19,881 nucleotides of DNA from Atribacterota bacterium (lineage in GTDB: Bacteria; Atribacterota; Phoenicimicrobiia; Phoenicimicrobiales; Stramentimicrobiaceae): positions 1 through 19,881 of the forward strand of contig JAQVGY010000010.1 of NCBI GenBank assembly GCA_028696495.1, read 5' to 3'. Of the stretch, positions 6,204-15,009 are shown one piece after another (positions within the stretch are counted from its first letter, which is position 1; every line of letters begins with the position of its first letter). The position numbers and the translations under genes were made by a program. The notes beneath the pieces are model-generated. The model was not told the DNA's origin and searched no databases. It saw only the letters and a list, made by a program, of their open reading frames with translations.

Positions 6204-6924
6204 ACGTAAATTCTGCTACAACTGTTGCCCTTATGATAACTTCATCAGGTGATATTGGTGTTGGTGCTGTGCCAAGAACCATCTCTCTGGAGAGCATAGT
6301 ATTCTGGGAACGGTAGGGAGCATAGGAAGTTCTTTCTTCTCTCACGTTAAATAATTGTTTAATAGTCAATCCTGCGCCCCGGGCAATTGCATCAGCTTTC
6401 TGCCGGGCATGTTCGGTAGCCATGGTCAAAGCCTGTAACATCAAAGCAGTAGGGTCTTTAAGTTCAAAATTGATATAATTAATATTGTTAGCTCCTGCTT
6501 TTACTGCCAGGTCTATTATATTGCCTGCTTTATCGAGCTGTATGGTCTGAATAATAATTTCATTAACTGCCTGGAAATAAACCTGTTCCTGTTCATTTTG
6601 AGAATCTTCCTTTTCCCATTTACGATAACTGTTCAGTCTGTAGGAAGAGGTTTTTATATTTTCTTCTAAAAGGCCAAACTCATACAATTCTTTTAAAACA
6701 GAATTAGCAAGTCTGGCATTTTCTTCTGCTGCTTCATTGGCTGACTTGCTATGTGTTTCAATAGATATGCTTATCTTTACCAAGTCAGGCTGAGCGGTTA
6801 TTTCTGCTTCTCCATAAGTCTGAATGGTTCTCTGTTCTTCAACTGCGGCACAGACAGCTATGTTAAAAAGTAGTGCCATTACCACCAGATAGCAAAAGAT
6901 ATAATACATTTTTTTTATAGACAT
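6199..6924 (-). CDS. SIMPL (DUF541) domain secreted protein
   Basis: This 241-residue protein has a signal peptide (about 1-27, hydrophobic YYIFCYLVVMALLFNIAV, cleavage near VCAA). A single SIMPL/DUF541 domain follows, recognised by TYGEAEITAQPDLVKISISIET at the start and by the AAEENARLANSVLKELYEFGL helix. Also typical are the IKTSSYRLN strand and the C-terminal EVIIRATVVAEF strand. Members of this family, such as E. coli YggE and BP26 of Brucella, are envelope proteins. A role in oxidative-stress tolerance has been suggested for YggE, but the biochemistry is unclear. The start is supported by GGAGG eight bases upstream. It lies 120 bp downstream of the response-regulator gene on the same strand and may be cotranscribed with it. 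It converges on rlmD with a 5-bp gap. Confidence 0.85.
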   Translation of the reverse strand: MSIKKMYYIFCYLVVMALLFNIAVCAAVEEQRTIQTYGEAEITAQPDLVKISISIETHSKSANEAAEENARLANSVLKELYEFGLLEENIKTSSYRLNSYRKWEKEDSQNEQEQVYFQAVNEIIIQTIQLDKAGNIIDLAVKAGANNINYINFELKDPTALMLQALTMATEHARQKADAIARGAGLTIKQLFNVREERTSYAPYRSQNTMLSREMVLGTAPTPISPDEVIIRATVVAEFTF

Positions 6925-7003
6925 GATTTAAACCTCCAGAATTTTTTAAAAATTAAATAATAATATTATCAAACTTCGTATTAACTTATCATTTTTATTA
7001 CTT

Positions 7004-7035
7004 AATGTAAGCCGAAATATTATACAGGCTACATT
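7004..7035 (-). other. Hairpin between response regulator and SIMPL gene
   Basis: AATGTAAGCC (7004-7013) pairs with GGCTACATT (7027-7035) over 9 bp with one bulged A and a 13-nt loop, ten bases after the response-regulator stop. On the minus strand no U tract follows, so this looks more like a processing or stability hairpin, or a leaky attenuator, than a full terminator. Confidence 0.35.
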
Positions 7036-7044
7036 TATAATTAA

Positions 7045-7734
7045 TCAGGCATTAAATCGATATCCTGAGCCCCAGAGTGTATCGATGAAACGTGGTTTTT
7101 GGGGGTCTTTTTCAATCTTGTCTCTTATCTTTTTTATATGTACTGCAATAGTGGTCATATCTCCATAAGAATCATTCCCCCAGATACGTTCATAGAGGTG
7201 CTCCTTACTGAATACTATATTGGGATGAGAAGCCAAAAAGTTTAATATCTCAAACTCTTTGGTGGTTAAGACTATCTCCTTATTATCTAAATAGACACGT
7301 CTTGCTGTCTGATTTATGGTTAAGTTCTTAATGTGAATCTCATTTTTTGCCTTTTTGCTTTTACCGGTCAAACGGTTAAAACGACTCAGGTGTGCCTTGA
7401 CCCTTGCCACTAATTCATTAGGGCTAAAAGGTTTACTGATATAGTCATCTGCTCCTAACCCCAGCCCACGAATTTTGTCAATATCTTCCCCCCGGGCTGA
7501 TATAATAAGAATAGGGATATTCTTTTCCTTCCTAATTTTTTTACATATTTCAAAACCATCAATATCCGGTAACATTAAGTCCAGTAATATTAAATCATAA
7601 TCCTTGCCAAGGGCATCTTTCAAGCCCTCCTGACCATTGTTTTTTATTTCAACCTGAAAATCGTTAATTTCAAGATAATCCTTTATCAGTTCAGCAATAC
7701 TCTGCTGGTCTTCAATGATAAGAATTTTTTCCAT
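7045..7734 (-). CDS. OmpR/PhoB-family response regulator
   Basis: This 229-residue DNA-binding regulator has a receiver domain (about 1-115) with acidic pocket Glu8/Asp9, phospho-acceptor Asp52 in LLDLMLP, Ser79 in IISA and Lys101 in SKPF. A winged-helix DNA-binding domain follows (about 130-229, with LTTKEFEILNFLASHP and the terminal WGSGYRF). The ATG at 7734 is preferred. AAGGAA lies seven bases upstream of it, whereas a TTG six bases earlier would leave only one or two bases. The gene follows its sensor kinase on the same strand, about 27 bp away, and forms a two-component operon. Candidate binding repeats lie upstream of the kinase gene. Confidence 0.92.
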   Translation of the reverse strand: MEKILIIEDQQSIAELIKDYLEINDFQVEIKNNGQEGLKDALGKDYDLILLDLMLPDIDGFEICKKIRKEKNIPILIISARGEDIDKIRGLGLGADDYISKPFSPNELVARVKAHLSRFNRLTGKSKKAKNEIHIKNLTINQTARRVYLDNKEIVLTTKEFEILNFLASHPNIVFSKEHLYERIWGNDSYGDMTTIAVHIKKIRDKIEKDPQKPRFIDTLWGSGYRFNA

Positions 7735-7761
7735 TTTCAAATTCCTTATTTATATTACTAT

Positions 7762-9228
7762 TCATTTTACTACGGGCAGTGTGAAGAAAATACTGGTTCC
7801 AAGGCCAACCCGACTTTTTGCCTGAATAGAGCCACCATGGTCAAGAATAATTTTTCGGGCAATATATAGTCCCAGACCGGTACCTGGCGAGCTATTGGAA
7901 CGGGCCTTATCTTCTTTGTAAAATCGTTCAAATATTTTGTCCAATACATCTTCTGAAACCCCGATACCATTATCTTTTATTTCTATCTGTGCCTCCTGCC
8001 CTTTTTCAGTTAATATCATTTCAATCTTGGGATTAATGGCACTTTTATAGTTGATAGCATTATTAATAATATTCAGAATTACTCTTTTTAGCTGCTGTCT
8101 ATCTGCCTTTACCAGCTTTTTTTCATTATAGTCTACCTTATATTCCAGTTTAATACCTTTTTCCTGAAAATCAAATTGCAGTTCTTCGTAACAATCTGCC
8201 AGATATTCTTTAATATTTATATACTCAAATTGATAAGGAGACTGGTCTAAATCAAATTTGGAGAGCAGAAATAAATCCTCAATTAATGATTCCATGTGAA
8301 CAGCATTCTGATATATGGTCTCTAAATATTTATTCTGCTTTTCTTTTGATTTGGGTACACCATCAATAATGCCTTCTATATAACCCTTTATTGTGGTTAT
8401 GGGGGTTTTTAAATCATGAGAAATATTGGTAATCAGTTCATTGCGGTTTTGTTCGTATTTCTTTTGCGTTTCTTCAGATTTTTTCAGTTGTTTACGCGCT
8501 TCTTCAAAACTTTCAAACAATGCTCCAATTTCGTCTTTACTGGGTGCCTTCAATTGAAAATTATAATCGCCCTTTTGAATCTGTTGTGCCGCATTTTTAA
8601 GACGAATAATAGGGTTGACAATCTGTTTGGATAAGAAATAAGTTATCAGGGTATTTATAATTACCATTATAATTAAAAATAATACCAGAATATAGATAAT
8701 TGTATTTTTAAAAGTCTGTAATTCCAAAGAGATAGCAGTGGCATCATTTATTAAGAATAAATTACCCTTACTATTATCAGCAAAGGTAATAGGAACAGTT
8801 TTCATAAATAGAGTATCTGAAATTCTAACAATATCATCTTCACCTTGCGATGTATTTATCTGTTGTTCTAAAACAGTATGATAATTATTATCAATTTCAG
8901 TCAGGAAGGGGGAATAATAGACTATATTATTATCTTTTTTTACAATCAGTGCAGTACTGAAAGAATTTAAAAAATTGTCTAACTGGTTGAGATAATCACT
9001 ATCTAAAAATTGATCTGGTTCTGATTCGATTGTTTTTATTATTATTCTGTCTGTGCGGAGAAATGCTCTATTGAGGACAGGGTGCTTTCTCTGGTCATCA
9101 TAAGAGGGGAACCCTATAAATTCCCGGGATTTTTCTGTTATGAGTAAGCTGACACCAATTAATAGAATAATAGTAATTAGTATCAGCATTAGATTGGATA
9201 TCCATAAACGCTTTTGAATGGTCAACAT
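7762..9228 (-). CDS. Membrane sensor histidine kinase (HAMP, HisKA, HATPase_c)
   Basis: This 488-residue sensor has transmembrane segment 1 (about 13-30) and an extracytoplasmic sensor region (about 31-174) with no recognised ligand motif. Transmembrane segment 2 (about 176-199) and a HAMP linker (about 199-253) follow. The HisKA domain carries the phospho-accepting His271 in NISHDLKTP. The ATPase domain has the N box (IINNAINY), the G1 box (DNGIGV), the F box (IFERFYKEDKARS) and the G2 box (GTGLGLYIA). It phosphorylates the regulator encoded directly downstream. The kinase-before-regulator order is the reverse of many OmpR-type pairs. The start has only a weak ribosome site (GCAGGT). The signal is unknown; the neighbours suggest envelope stress or carbohydrate status, which is inference. 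Confidence 0.92.
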   Translation of the reverse strand: MLTIQKRLWISNLMLILITIILLIGVSLLITEKSREFIGFPSYDDQRKHPVLNRAFLRTDRIIIKTIESEPDQFLDSDYLNQLDNFLNSFSTALIVKKDNNIVYYSPFLTEIDNNYHTVLEQQINTSQGEDDIVRISDTLFMKTVPITFADNSKGNLFLINDATAISLELQTFKNTIIYILVLFLIIMVIINTLITYFLSKQIVNPIIRLKNAAQQIQKGDYNFQLKAPSKDEIGALFESFEEARKQLKKSEETQKKYEQNRNELITNISHDLKTPITTIKGYIEGIIDGVPKSKEKQNKYLETIYQNAVHMESLIEDLFLLSKFDLDQSPYQFEYINIKEYLADCYEELQFDFQEKGIKLEYKVDYNEKKLVKADRQQLKRVILNIINNAINYKSAINPKIEMILTEKGQEAQIEIKDNGIGVSEDVLDKIFERFYKEDKARSNSSPGTGLGLYIARKIILDHGGSIQAKSRVGLGTSIFFTLPVVK

Positions 9229-9312
9229 GTTTTATGACCTGCTTATCCTTTATCAGACTTATTAATATTATTTACATATTTACTTTGTATTCTTCCTTTA
9301 TTATATGATATT

Positions 9313-9356
9313 ATTTTAAAATGCTCATAAAAAATTTATTAAAACTTCATAAAATG
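9313..9356. repeat. Four tandem 11-nt degenerate direct repeats, candidate OmpR-type regulator site
   Basis: Successive 11-mers at 9313 (ATTTTAAAATG), 9324 (CTCATAAAAAA), 9335 (TTTATTAAAAC) and 9346 (TTCATAAAATG) share positions T2, T5 and A7-A9. The last three also share A4. OmpR/PhoB-family regulators are known to bind direct repeats with 11-bp phasing. The array lies 85-128 bp upstream of the kinase start and 140-183 bp upstream of the divergent glucan phosphorylase start. The whole region is very AT-rich, so chance similarity is a real concern. Confidence 0.4.
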
Positions 9357-9495
9357 CCCTATTGGCAGGAAATTAACTTACAATTATTAGAAATTGAATA
9401 AATATGATAGAATTTAATAAGCTAAATATGGATTTACTCAAATGAGTTTTTCAATAATTTATTATGAAATAAAGTGAAATAAAAATGGAGGCAAG

Positions 9496-11223
9496 ATGGA
9501 AGCAAAGCAAGGTTTGCTTTATGAACATGAGGAGTGTATCAGAAGAGAGAATAAGATTGCTTATTTTTCAATGGAGATTTGTGTTGATTCCAAAATACCT
9601 ACCTATAGTGGTGGTTTAGGAGTTTTAGCAGGTGATACCATTCGCTCATCAGCTGATCTGGGAGTCCCTTTGATAGGTATAACTCTGCTCTATAAAAAAG
9701 GTTATCTCAGACAGAAGCTCGATGAACAGGGACTCCAACATGAATTGCCGGAGGAATGGAATCCTCAGGAAGAGTTAGTACAGCTGCCTGCTCGTATTCA
9801 GGTAGAAATAGAGAAGAGAAAGGTTGTTGTTCAGTCCTGGATATATATGGTAAAAGGTGTTGACGGCAGCAATGTGCCTGTTTATTTTTTAGATACCGAT
9901 TTACCAGAAAATAGTGAGTTTGACCGCAGTCTCTCCTATTATTTATACGGTGGCGATGACAGATACCGGCTTGCTCAGGAGATAGTACTGGGAATCGGAG
10001 GAGTAAGAATGCTAAAGGAACTGGGTTATCAGGATATTTTGAGATACCATATGAATGAAGGACATGCCAGCCTGTTAGCCCTGGAATTACTGAACAATTC
10101 TAATAATACCCAAAATCACCAATGGGACATAGAACAGGTAAAAAAAAGATGTGTTTTTACCACACATACCCCGGTTCCAGCTGGAATGGATCAATTTTCC
10201 TATCAATTAGCCGAGCAAGTTCTGGGAGACATAATTCCCTATGACTTACTAAAGAGTCTGGCTGGTGAAGAAAAACTCAATATGACACAATTAGCCCTCA
10301 ATCTAAGTCATTATATCAATGGAGTTGCTAAAAAACACAGTATAGTTTCACAGGAAATGTTCCCAGGACACCATATTGGTTCCATTACCAATGGTATTCA
10401 TTCTCCTACCTGGATCGGGCAATACTTTGCTGAATTGTATGACCGGTACATTCCCGGCTGGAAATCTGACCCATTCAGTTTACGTTATGCCCTCAATATT
10501 CCTGATGATGAGGTATGGAATGCCCATCAGAAAGGTAAGGAAGAATTAATTGACTATATTAACAGATTGACCAATTACGAGTTTAATAAAGATGTATTGA
10601 CTATCGGTTTTGCCAGAAGGGCTACTGCTTATAAGCGTGCTGACCTCATTTTTTATGATTTAAATCGGTTGATTGATATTGCCAGTATAAAAGGGCAGAT
10701 ACAACTGGTCTTTGCCGGCAAGGCACATCCCAAAGATACCCCGGGTAAAGAACTGATTCAAAGAATTATCGATGCTTCCAGAAATCTGTCATTAAAAAAG
10801 AGTATAAAGATTGTTTATTTAGAAAACTACAATATGGATTTAGGTAAAATTCTAACCTGTGGAGTAGATTTATGGTTAAATACTCCCAGAAAGCCTCAGG
10901 AAGCATCCGGGACTTCAGGGATGAAAGCTGCTCATAATGGAATTCCCAGTTTTAGTATTCTGGATGGTTGGTGGGTAGAGGGATGTATTGAAGGTATTAC
11001 CGGATGGTCTATCGGCTCAGCAGCAAATCTGGAGAGCATTGAAGAGGAAGAGGCAGATTCCCTCTACCAAAAATTAGAGACAGAGATAATGCCAGCCTAT
11101 TATGATAAGCGCAGTCTATGGATAAATATTATGAGGCATTGTATTGCCATTAATGCCTCTTTTTTTAATACCCATCGTATGGTATTGCAATATGTTTCTA
11201 ATGCCTATCTCTACAGCAAATAG
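9496..11223 (+). CDS. glgP: Alpha-glucan phosphorylase, short form (GT35)
   Basis: This enzyme phosphorolyses glycogen or maltodextrin to glucose-1-phosphate. The 575 residues match the short 'alpha-glucan family phosphorylase' class rather than the roughly 800-residue classical GlgP. The N-terminal half has AYFSMEICVDSKIPTYSGGLG (about 22-42) and LRYHMNEGHASLL. The C-terminal half has FARRATAYKRADL for the FATYKR motif, and EASGTSGMKAAHNG with pyridoxal-phosphate lysine Lys477, followed by ILDGWWVEG. GGAGG sits five bases before the ATG. It is the first gene of the plus-strand block and may be cotranscribed with the next gene, 30 bp downstream. The upstream 11-nt repeats raise the possibility of two-component control. 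Confidence 0.9.
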   Translation: MEAKQGLLYEHEECIRRENKIAYFSMEICVDSKIPTYSGGLGVLAGDTIRSSADLGVPLIGITLLYKKGYLRQKLDEQGLQHELPEEWNPQEELVQLPARIQVEIEKRKVVVQSWIYMVKGVDGSNVPVYFLDTDLPENSEFDRSLSYYLYGGDDRYRLAQEIVLGIGGVRMLKELGYQDILRYHMNEGHASLLALELLNNSNNTQNHQWDIEQVKKRCVFTTHTPVPAGMDQFSYQLAEQVLGDIIPYDLLKSLAGEEKLNMTQLALNLSHYINGVAKKHSIVSQEMFPGHHIGSITNGIHSPTWIGQYFAELYDRYIPGWKSDPFSLRYALNIPDDEVWNAHQKGKEELIDYINRLTNYEFNKDVLTIGFARRATAYKRADLIFYDLNRLIDIASIKGQIQLVFAGKAHPKDTPGKELIQRIIDASRNLSLKKSIKIVYLENYNMDLGKILTCGVDLWLNTPRKPQEASGTSGMKAAHNGIPSFSILDGWWVEGCIEGITGWSIGSAANLESIEEEEADSLYQKLETEIMPAYYDKRSLWINIMRHCIAINASFFNTHRMVLQYVSNAYLYSK

Positions 11224-11253
11224 AAAAAAGTATAAAGAGGAAGGTAGCAAAAA

Positions 11254-11895
11254 GTGAATGGTAATGACTGGATAAATGATTTTGTGGAGCGGTTAACCAA
11301 TATAGAAGGAGTTTTTGAAATATTTGCTTCCCTTTTTTTGAAGTATGAGTATCAATTTGTTTTTGGTTTAAAGAGCAGCAAGGAATGGGTTGAGGAGCAT
11401 GGGAAGAAAAAAGCTTCTTTATCTGCTATTGGTGGCAGGACTGATTGGAGTAAAAATCAAAACTTAATACAATTTTTGAAAGAGCGTTGCGTTCAGGATG
11501 TTGGAATAGATGTTACCATTGCGGATAGCCCTTTTACCTATCTTGATTACCAACATCGTTTGAAAAAAATACCTATTGACCTGGTCAGAGGAGAGACAAG
11601 ACCCCAGATGGTTACTTTTATTCAGAAATCAAGGTATACAGCTACTCCCGGTATACTTATTTTTAGTTATGCGGGAATTGCAAAACAGAAGCCCCAGGTT
11701 TTACAATACAGCTCTCTCTTTTTAGCCAGAGAATCGGTATTGGTGCAAATGTTCAAAAGTGAAAAGACGGTCCAGGAATTAAAACAGGCTGGTGCAACCT
11801 TTGAAGAACGGATAAAAATCCCTGATAACCTCTATCTTTATCCAACCGGTTCCATAAACAGTTTATTACGTTATTTGAGTTATGAGGTATTTTAA
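11254..11895 (+). CDS. Hypothetical protein, possible degenerate Nudix fold
   Basis: This 213-residue cytoplasmic protein is one I do not recognise with confidence. The GTG start has AGGAAGG at about nine bases. Residues 58-86 (AIGGRTDWSKNQ then LKERCVQDVGIDV) resemble the shape of a Nudix box (Gx5Ex7REUxEExGU). However, the REUxEE metal ligands are not conserved: the equivalent stretch reads ERCVQD. It is preceded by a strand FVFGLK and followed by strands such as PQMVTFIQK and PGILIFSYAG, as in a Nudix beta-sandwich. If so, it has probably lost hydrolase activity. It sits between glgP and purD and may be in an operon with glgP. The fold call is inference from pattern only. Confidence 0.6.
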   Translation: MNGNDWINDFVERLTNIEGVFEIFASLFLKYEYQFVFGLKSSKEWVEEHGKKKASLSAIGGRTDWSKNQNLIQFLKERCVQDVGIDVTIADSPFTYLDYQHRLKKIPIDLVRGETRPQMVTFIQKSRYTATPGILIFSYAGIAKQKPQVLQYSSLFLARESVLVQMFKSEKTVQELKQAGATFEERIKIPDNLYLYPTGSINSLLRYLSYEVF

Positions 11896-11985
11896 ACAGG
11901 TTAGTTTATTATCAGAGTCGGGATACCCTGTAAATTTGCCCGGGATGATTTATTGTATTAAAAATAAGATTGTGAGGATAAATTT

Positions 11986-13257
11986 TTGAAAGTTTTAGTA
12001 ATCGGTAGTGGAGGTCGAGAACATACCATTGTCTGGAAACTGGCGAAAAGCCCCTTAGTTAAAAAGATTTATTGCGCACCTGGTAATGCTGGTATTGCCG
12101 AACAGGCAGAATGCCTGGAAGTAAAAGTAGATGATTTTTCTGGTTTATTAAAAATTGTTCACAATAAAGGGATAGATTGTACCATAGTGGGACCCGAAAT
12201 CCCTCTCTCTTTGGGAATTGTTGACCTCTTTGAAGAGAAAGGATATCCTATCTTTGGACCACAGAGAAGAGCTGCTGAAATAGAATCAAGCAAAGTCTTT
12301 GCCAAGCAGATGATGAACAAATATAATATTCCCACTGCATATTCAGAAGTTTTTGATGATTACGAAAAAGCAATTGATTATTTAAAAACCCAATCTTTCC
12401 CATTAGTAATCAAAGCAGATGGGTTAGCTGCGGGGAAAGGTGTTCTTATTGCCAGTAATAAGTCTGATGCCGAACAGGCTTTAACACATATTATAAAGGA
12501 GAAGAGGTTTGGGGAAGCCGGCAGAAGAGTATTATTGGAAGAGTTTCTCAGTGGTGAGGAAGTATCAATGCTGGTTTTCAGTGATGGGAAACATATCCTG
12601 CCTATGGTAACATCACAGGACCATAAAAAGATTGGTGACAATGATGTGGGATTAAATACAGGGGGTATGGGAGCCTATAGCCCTGTCCCCTTTTTTAGTG
12701 AAGAAGATATGGAAATTGTTCTGAACAAAATATTTCAGCCAACAATATCGGGTTTGGAAAAAGAAGGAATAATCTTTAAAGGAATTCTTTACGCAGGACT
12801 GATTATCACTGAGGATGGGCCCAAAGTATTGGAATTTAATGCTCGTTTTGGAGACCCGGAAACACAGGTAATTCTGCCGGGATTGAAGACAGATTTAATG
12901 GATATTATTCAAGCAACCATAGATGGTAGATTAAATCAGATTGAACTCAGCTGGAATGAACAGTCTGCGGTTTGCGTAGTAATGGCATCACAGGGTTATC
13001 CAGGAGAATATGAGCAAGATAAAAAAATTACCGGTTTGGATGAATTAAAACATAGAGAGGATATTGTGGTATTCCATTCCGGTACCAGGGAAAAAGATGG
13101 TCACATTGTCAGTGCAGGGGGTAGAGTATTAGGAGTAACCGCCTGGGCTGGTACTTTAAAAGAGGCAATCGACAAAGCCTATCAGGGTGTAGGAAAGATA
13201 AAATTTGAAAATAGTTATTACCGAAAAGATATTGGGGAAAAGGGGTTATGTTTTTAA
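11986..13257 (+). CDS. purD: Phosphoribosylamine-glycine ligase (GAR synthetase)
   Basis: This is the second step of de novo purine synthesis: phosphoribosylamine + glycine + ATP give glycinamide ribonucleotide. The 423 residues are the normal family length. The N-domain starts MKVLVIGSGGREH (GSGGREH 7-13). The ATP-grasp domain has KADGLAAGKG at 143-152 and the signature NTGGMGAYSP at about 224-233, followed by LEFNARFGDPETQ. The start codon is TTG at 11986. It is chosen because GAGG is eight bases upstream and the protein then begins exactly at the conserved first strand. It is followed 51 bp later by purH, the common purD-purH pairing (usually purH first; here the order is reversed). Confidence 0.95.
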   Translation: MKVLVIGSGGREHTIVWKLAKSPLVKKIYCAPGNAGIAEQAECLEVKVDDFSGLLKIVHNKGIDCTIVGPEIPLSLGIVDLFEEKGYPIFGPQRRAAEIESSKVFAKQMMNKYNIPTAYSEVFDDYEKAIDYLKTQSFPLVIKADGLAAGKGVLIASNKSDAEQALTHIIKEKRFGEAGRRVLLEEFLSGEEVSMLVFSDGKHILPMVTSQDHKKIGDNDVGLNTGGMGAYSPVPFFSEEDMEIVLNKIFQPTISGLEKEGIIFKGILYAGLIITEDGPKVLEFNARFGDPETQVILPGLKTDLMDIIQATIDGRLNQIELSWNEQSAVCVVMASQGYPGEYEQDKKITGLDELKHREDIVVFHSGTREKDGHIVSAGGRVLGVTAWAGTLKEAIDKAYQGVGKIKFENSYYRKDIGEKGLCF

Positions 13258-13308
13258 GTAAGTGCAAATCAATGTATTGGAATTTGAGATAAGGGAAAGG
13301 AAAGAAAA

Positions 13309-14868
13309 GTGGAAAAAACAAAGAGAGCAATTATTAGTGTTTCTGATAAGACAGGTATTATTGAATTAGCTAAAGGATTAACAAAATATGGTTATCAAAT
13401 TATTTCTACTGGAGGAACCGCTAAAGTTTTACAGGATACCGGAATTGATGTCACCTTAATATCTGAGGTAACTGGTTTTCCGGAAATTTTAGAAGGAAGA
13501 GTAAAAACTCTACATCCTCACGTCTTCGGTGGACTACTGGCTCGTAGAGATAACCCTGTTCATCAAAGGCAATTGCAGGAACAGAATATTCTACCCATAG
13601 AAATGGTGGTAGTCAATCTCTATCCATTTGAGCAGACCATTTCTAAAGAAGAGGTAACTCTGGAAGATGCTATTGAAAACATCGATATTGGCGGACCTTC
13701 ATTGTTGAGGGCTGCAGCCAAAAATTACCAGGATGTGGCTGTTATTGTTGACCCTGCTGATTATCAGGAAATATTAGGAGAATTGTCCACCTCTGATGGA
13801 AAAATATCCCTTTCCACTAAAGAAAAGTTGGCTGTGAAGGTTTTTCGGCACACCTCATATTATGATAGTATAATTTCCCGTTATTTAACTAAAAAAATAA
13901 TTCCCAATGAAAATTCTTTTACAGATTATTTGGCTATTGGAGCTAAAAAAATTGCTGATTTACGATATGGTGAAAATCCTCATCAAAAGGCTGCCTTCTA
14001 TCAAGAAAATTTGGTAGAAGAGGCTAACCTGGGGTCAGCTCGCTTATTAAGCGGGAAGGAGCTCTCTTATAATAATCTTGTTGACCTGGATGCCGCACTG
14101 TCAATAGTGAAAGAATTTGATGAGCCTGCCGTGGTATTTATTAAACATACCAACCCCTGCGGGTTAGCTGTTGCTGAAAGCAGTGAAGCAGCTTATGAAA
14201 AAGCCTATCAGAGTGACCCATTATCTGCTTATGGCAGCATTATAGGAATCAATAGAAGAGTAGAAGATAAATTAGCCAGTCTGATTCATGGCACCCCTTT
14301 CGTAGAGGCAATTGTAGCACCATCCTTTAGCCTTAGTGCACTATCTCTTTTAAAAAAGAAAGAGAATCGCCGTATAGTTGAGGTTGGCAATCTGCGAACA
14401 CAGGACCGCCATATAAAAGAATTTAAAAAGATATCCGGAGGATTTTTAATACAGGACCGGGATTTTAAGACTATTTTTCCGGATGATATAGTGGTGGTAA
14501 GCGAAAAAAAACCTGATAAGGAAGATATTGAAGAACTATTATTAGCCTGGAAGATGGTTAAACATGTCAAATCAAATGCTATTATCCTTTCTCAGAATAA
14601 GCAATTGGTTGGGGTAGGAGCGGGACAGATGAGCCGTGTGGATTCAGTACAGATTGCAGTTCAAAAAGCGGGGGAGCGTTGTAAGGGAAGTTATTTAGCC
14701 TCTGATGCTTATTTCCCTTTTGCCGATGGAGTAGAGGTTGCTGGCAGGGCAGGAGTAAAAGCAATTATTCAGCCAGGGGGTTCTAAGAGAGATGAAGAAG
14801 TAATTTCTGCCGTAAATAATCTGGGTATGATTATGGTCTTTACCGGTTACCGTTGCTTTAAACACTAA
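13309..14868 (+). CDS. purH: Bifunctional AICAR transformylase / IMP cyclohydrolase
   Basis: This enzyme catalyses the last two steps of de novo purine synthesis, formylating AICAR with 10-formyl-tetrahydrofolate and closing the ring to IMP. The 519 residues span both domains. The N-terminal MGS-like cyclohydrolase domain (about 1-195) has ISTGGTAKVL and Lys66 in GRVKTLHP. The C-terminal transformylase domain has the Lys279-His280 catalytic pair in IKHTNPCGLA and ends with AIIQPGGSKRDEEVI and MIMVFTGYRCFKH. The GTG start at 13309 is supported by an AAGGGAAAGGAAAG stretch just upstream. It is probably cotranscribed with purD. No clear terminator follows. Confidence 0.95.
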   Translation: MEKTKRAIISVSDKTGIIELAKGLTKYGYQIISTGGTAKVLQDTGIDVTLISEVTGFPEILEGRVKTLHPHVFGGLLARRDNPVHQRQLQEQNILPIEMVVVNLYPFEQTISKEEVTLEDAIENIDIGGPSLLRAAAKNYQDVAVIVDPADYQEILGELSTSDGKISLSTKEKLAVKVFRHTSYYDSIISRYLTKKIIPNENSFTDYLAIGAKKIADLRYGENPHQKAAFYQENLVEEANLGSARLLSGKELSYNNLVDLDAALSIVKEFDEPAVVFIKHTNPCGLAVAESSEAAYEKAYQSDPLSAYGSIIGINRRVEDKLASLIHGTPFVEAIVAPSFSLSALSLLKKKENRRIVEVGNLRTQDRHIKEFKKISGGFLIQDRDFKTIFPDDIVVVSEKKPDKEDIEELLLAWKMVKHVKSNAIILSQNKQLVGVGAGQMSRVDSVQIAVQKAGERCKGSYLASDAYFPFADGVEVAGRAGVKAIIQPGGSKRDEEVISAVNNLGMIMVFTGYRCFKH

Positions 14869-14892
14869 AATAAAAAAATTTAATAATATATA

Positions 14893-14921
14893 TTGACAGA
14901 TTATTGATAAAGTGTTAGTGT
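14893..14921 (+). promoter_or_regulatory. Candidate promoter of the T-box operon
   Basis: A perfect TTGACA at 14893-14898 is followed after 17 bp by TAGTGT at 14916-14921 (3 of 6 of the -10 consensus). This would give a leader of roughly 370 nt, longer than usual for a T-box. A TTGAAT at 14937 with TAAAAA 17 bp on is an alternative. I cannot choose between them. Confidence 0.35.
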
Positions 14922-15009
14922 TACTATTAATTTTAATTGAATATTACACCTTTTTAATTTAAAAATTTACAATAGAATATATCATAAAAGTACAGAAGAG
15001 TAAGTTTTA

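Noticed and set aside
7004..7035. Strong intrinsic terminator after the response regulator
   Set aside because: The stem is good but no U tract follows on the minus strand, so it was reported only as a hairpin.
7735..7740. TTG start two codons upstream for the response regulator
   Set aside because: The AAGGAA ribosome site would be only one or two bases away. The ATG at 7734 is seven bases from it and matches family N-termini.
8416..8634. Phe-rich plus-strand frame inside the histidine kinase gene
   Set aside because: It is antisense to the HAMP/HisKA coding sequence. The Phe/Leu richness is the mirror of Lys/Glu-rich codons.
14286..14764. Antisense frames within purH
   Set aside because: They overlap a full-length conserved enzyme and their composition (Ser/Pro/Leu rich) is typical of reverse-complement artefacts.
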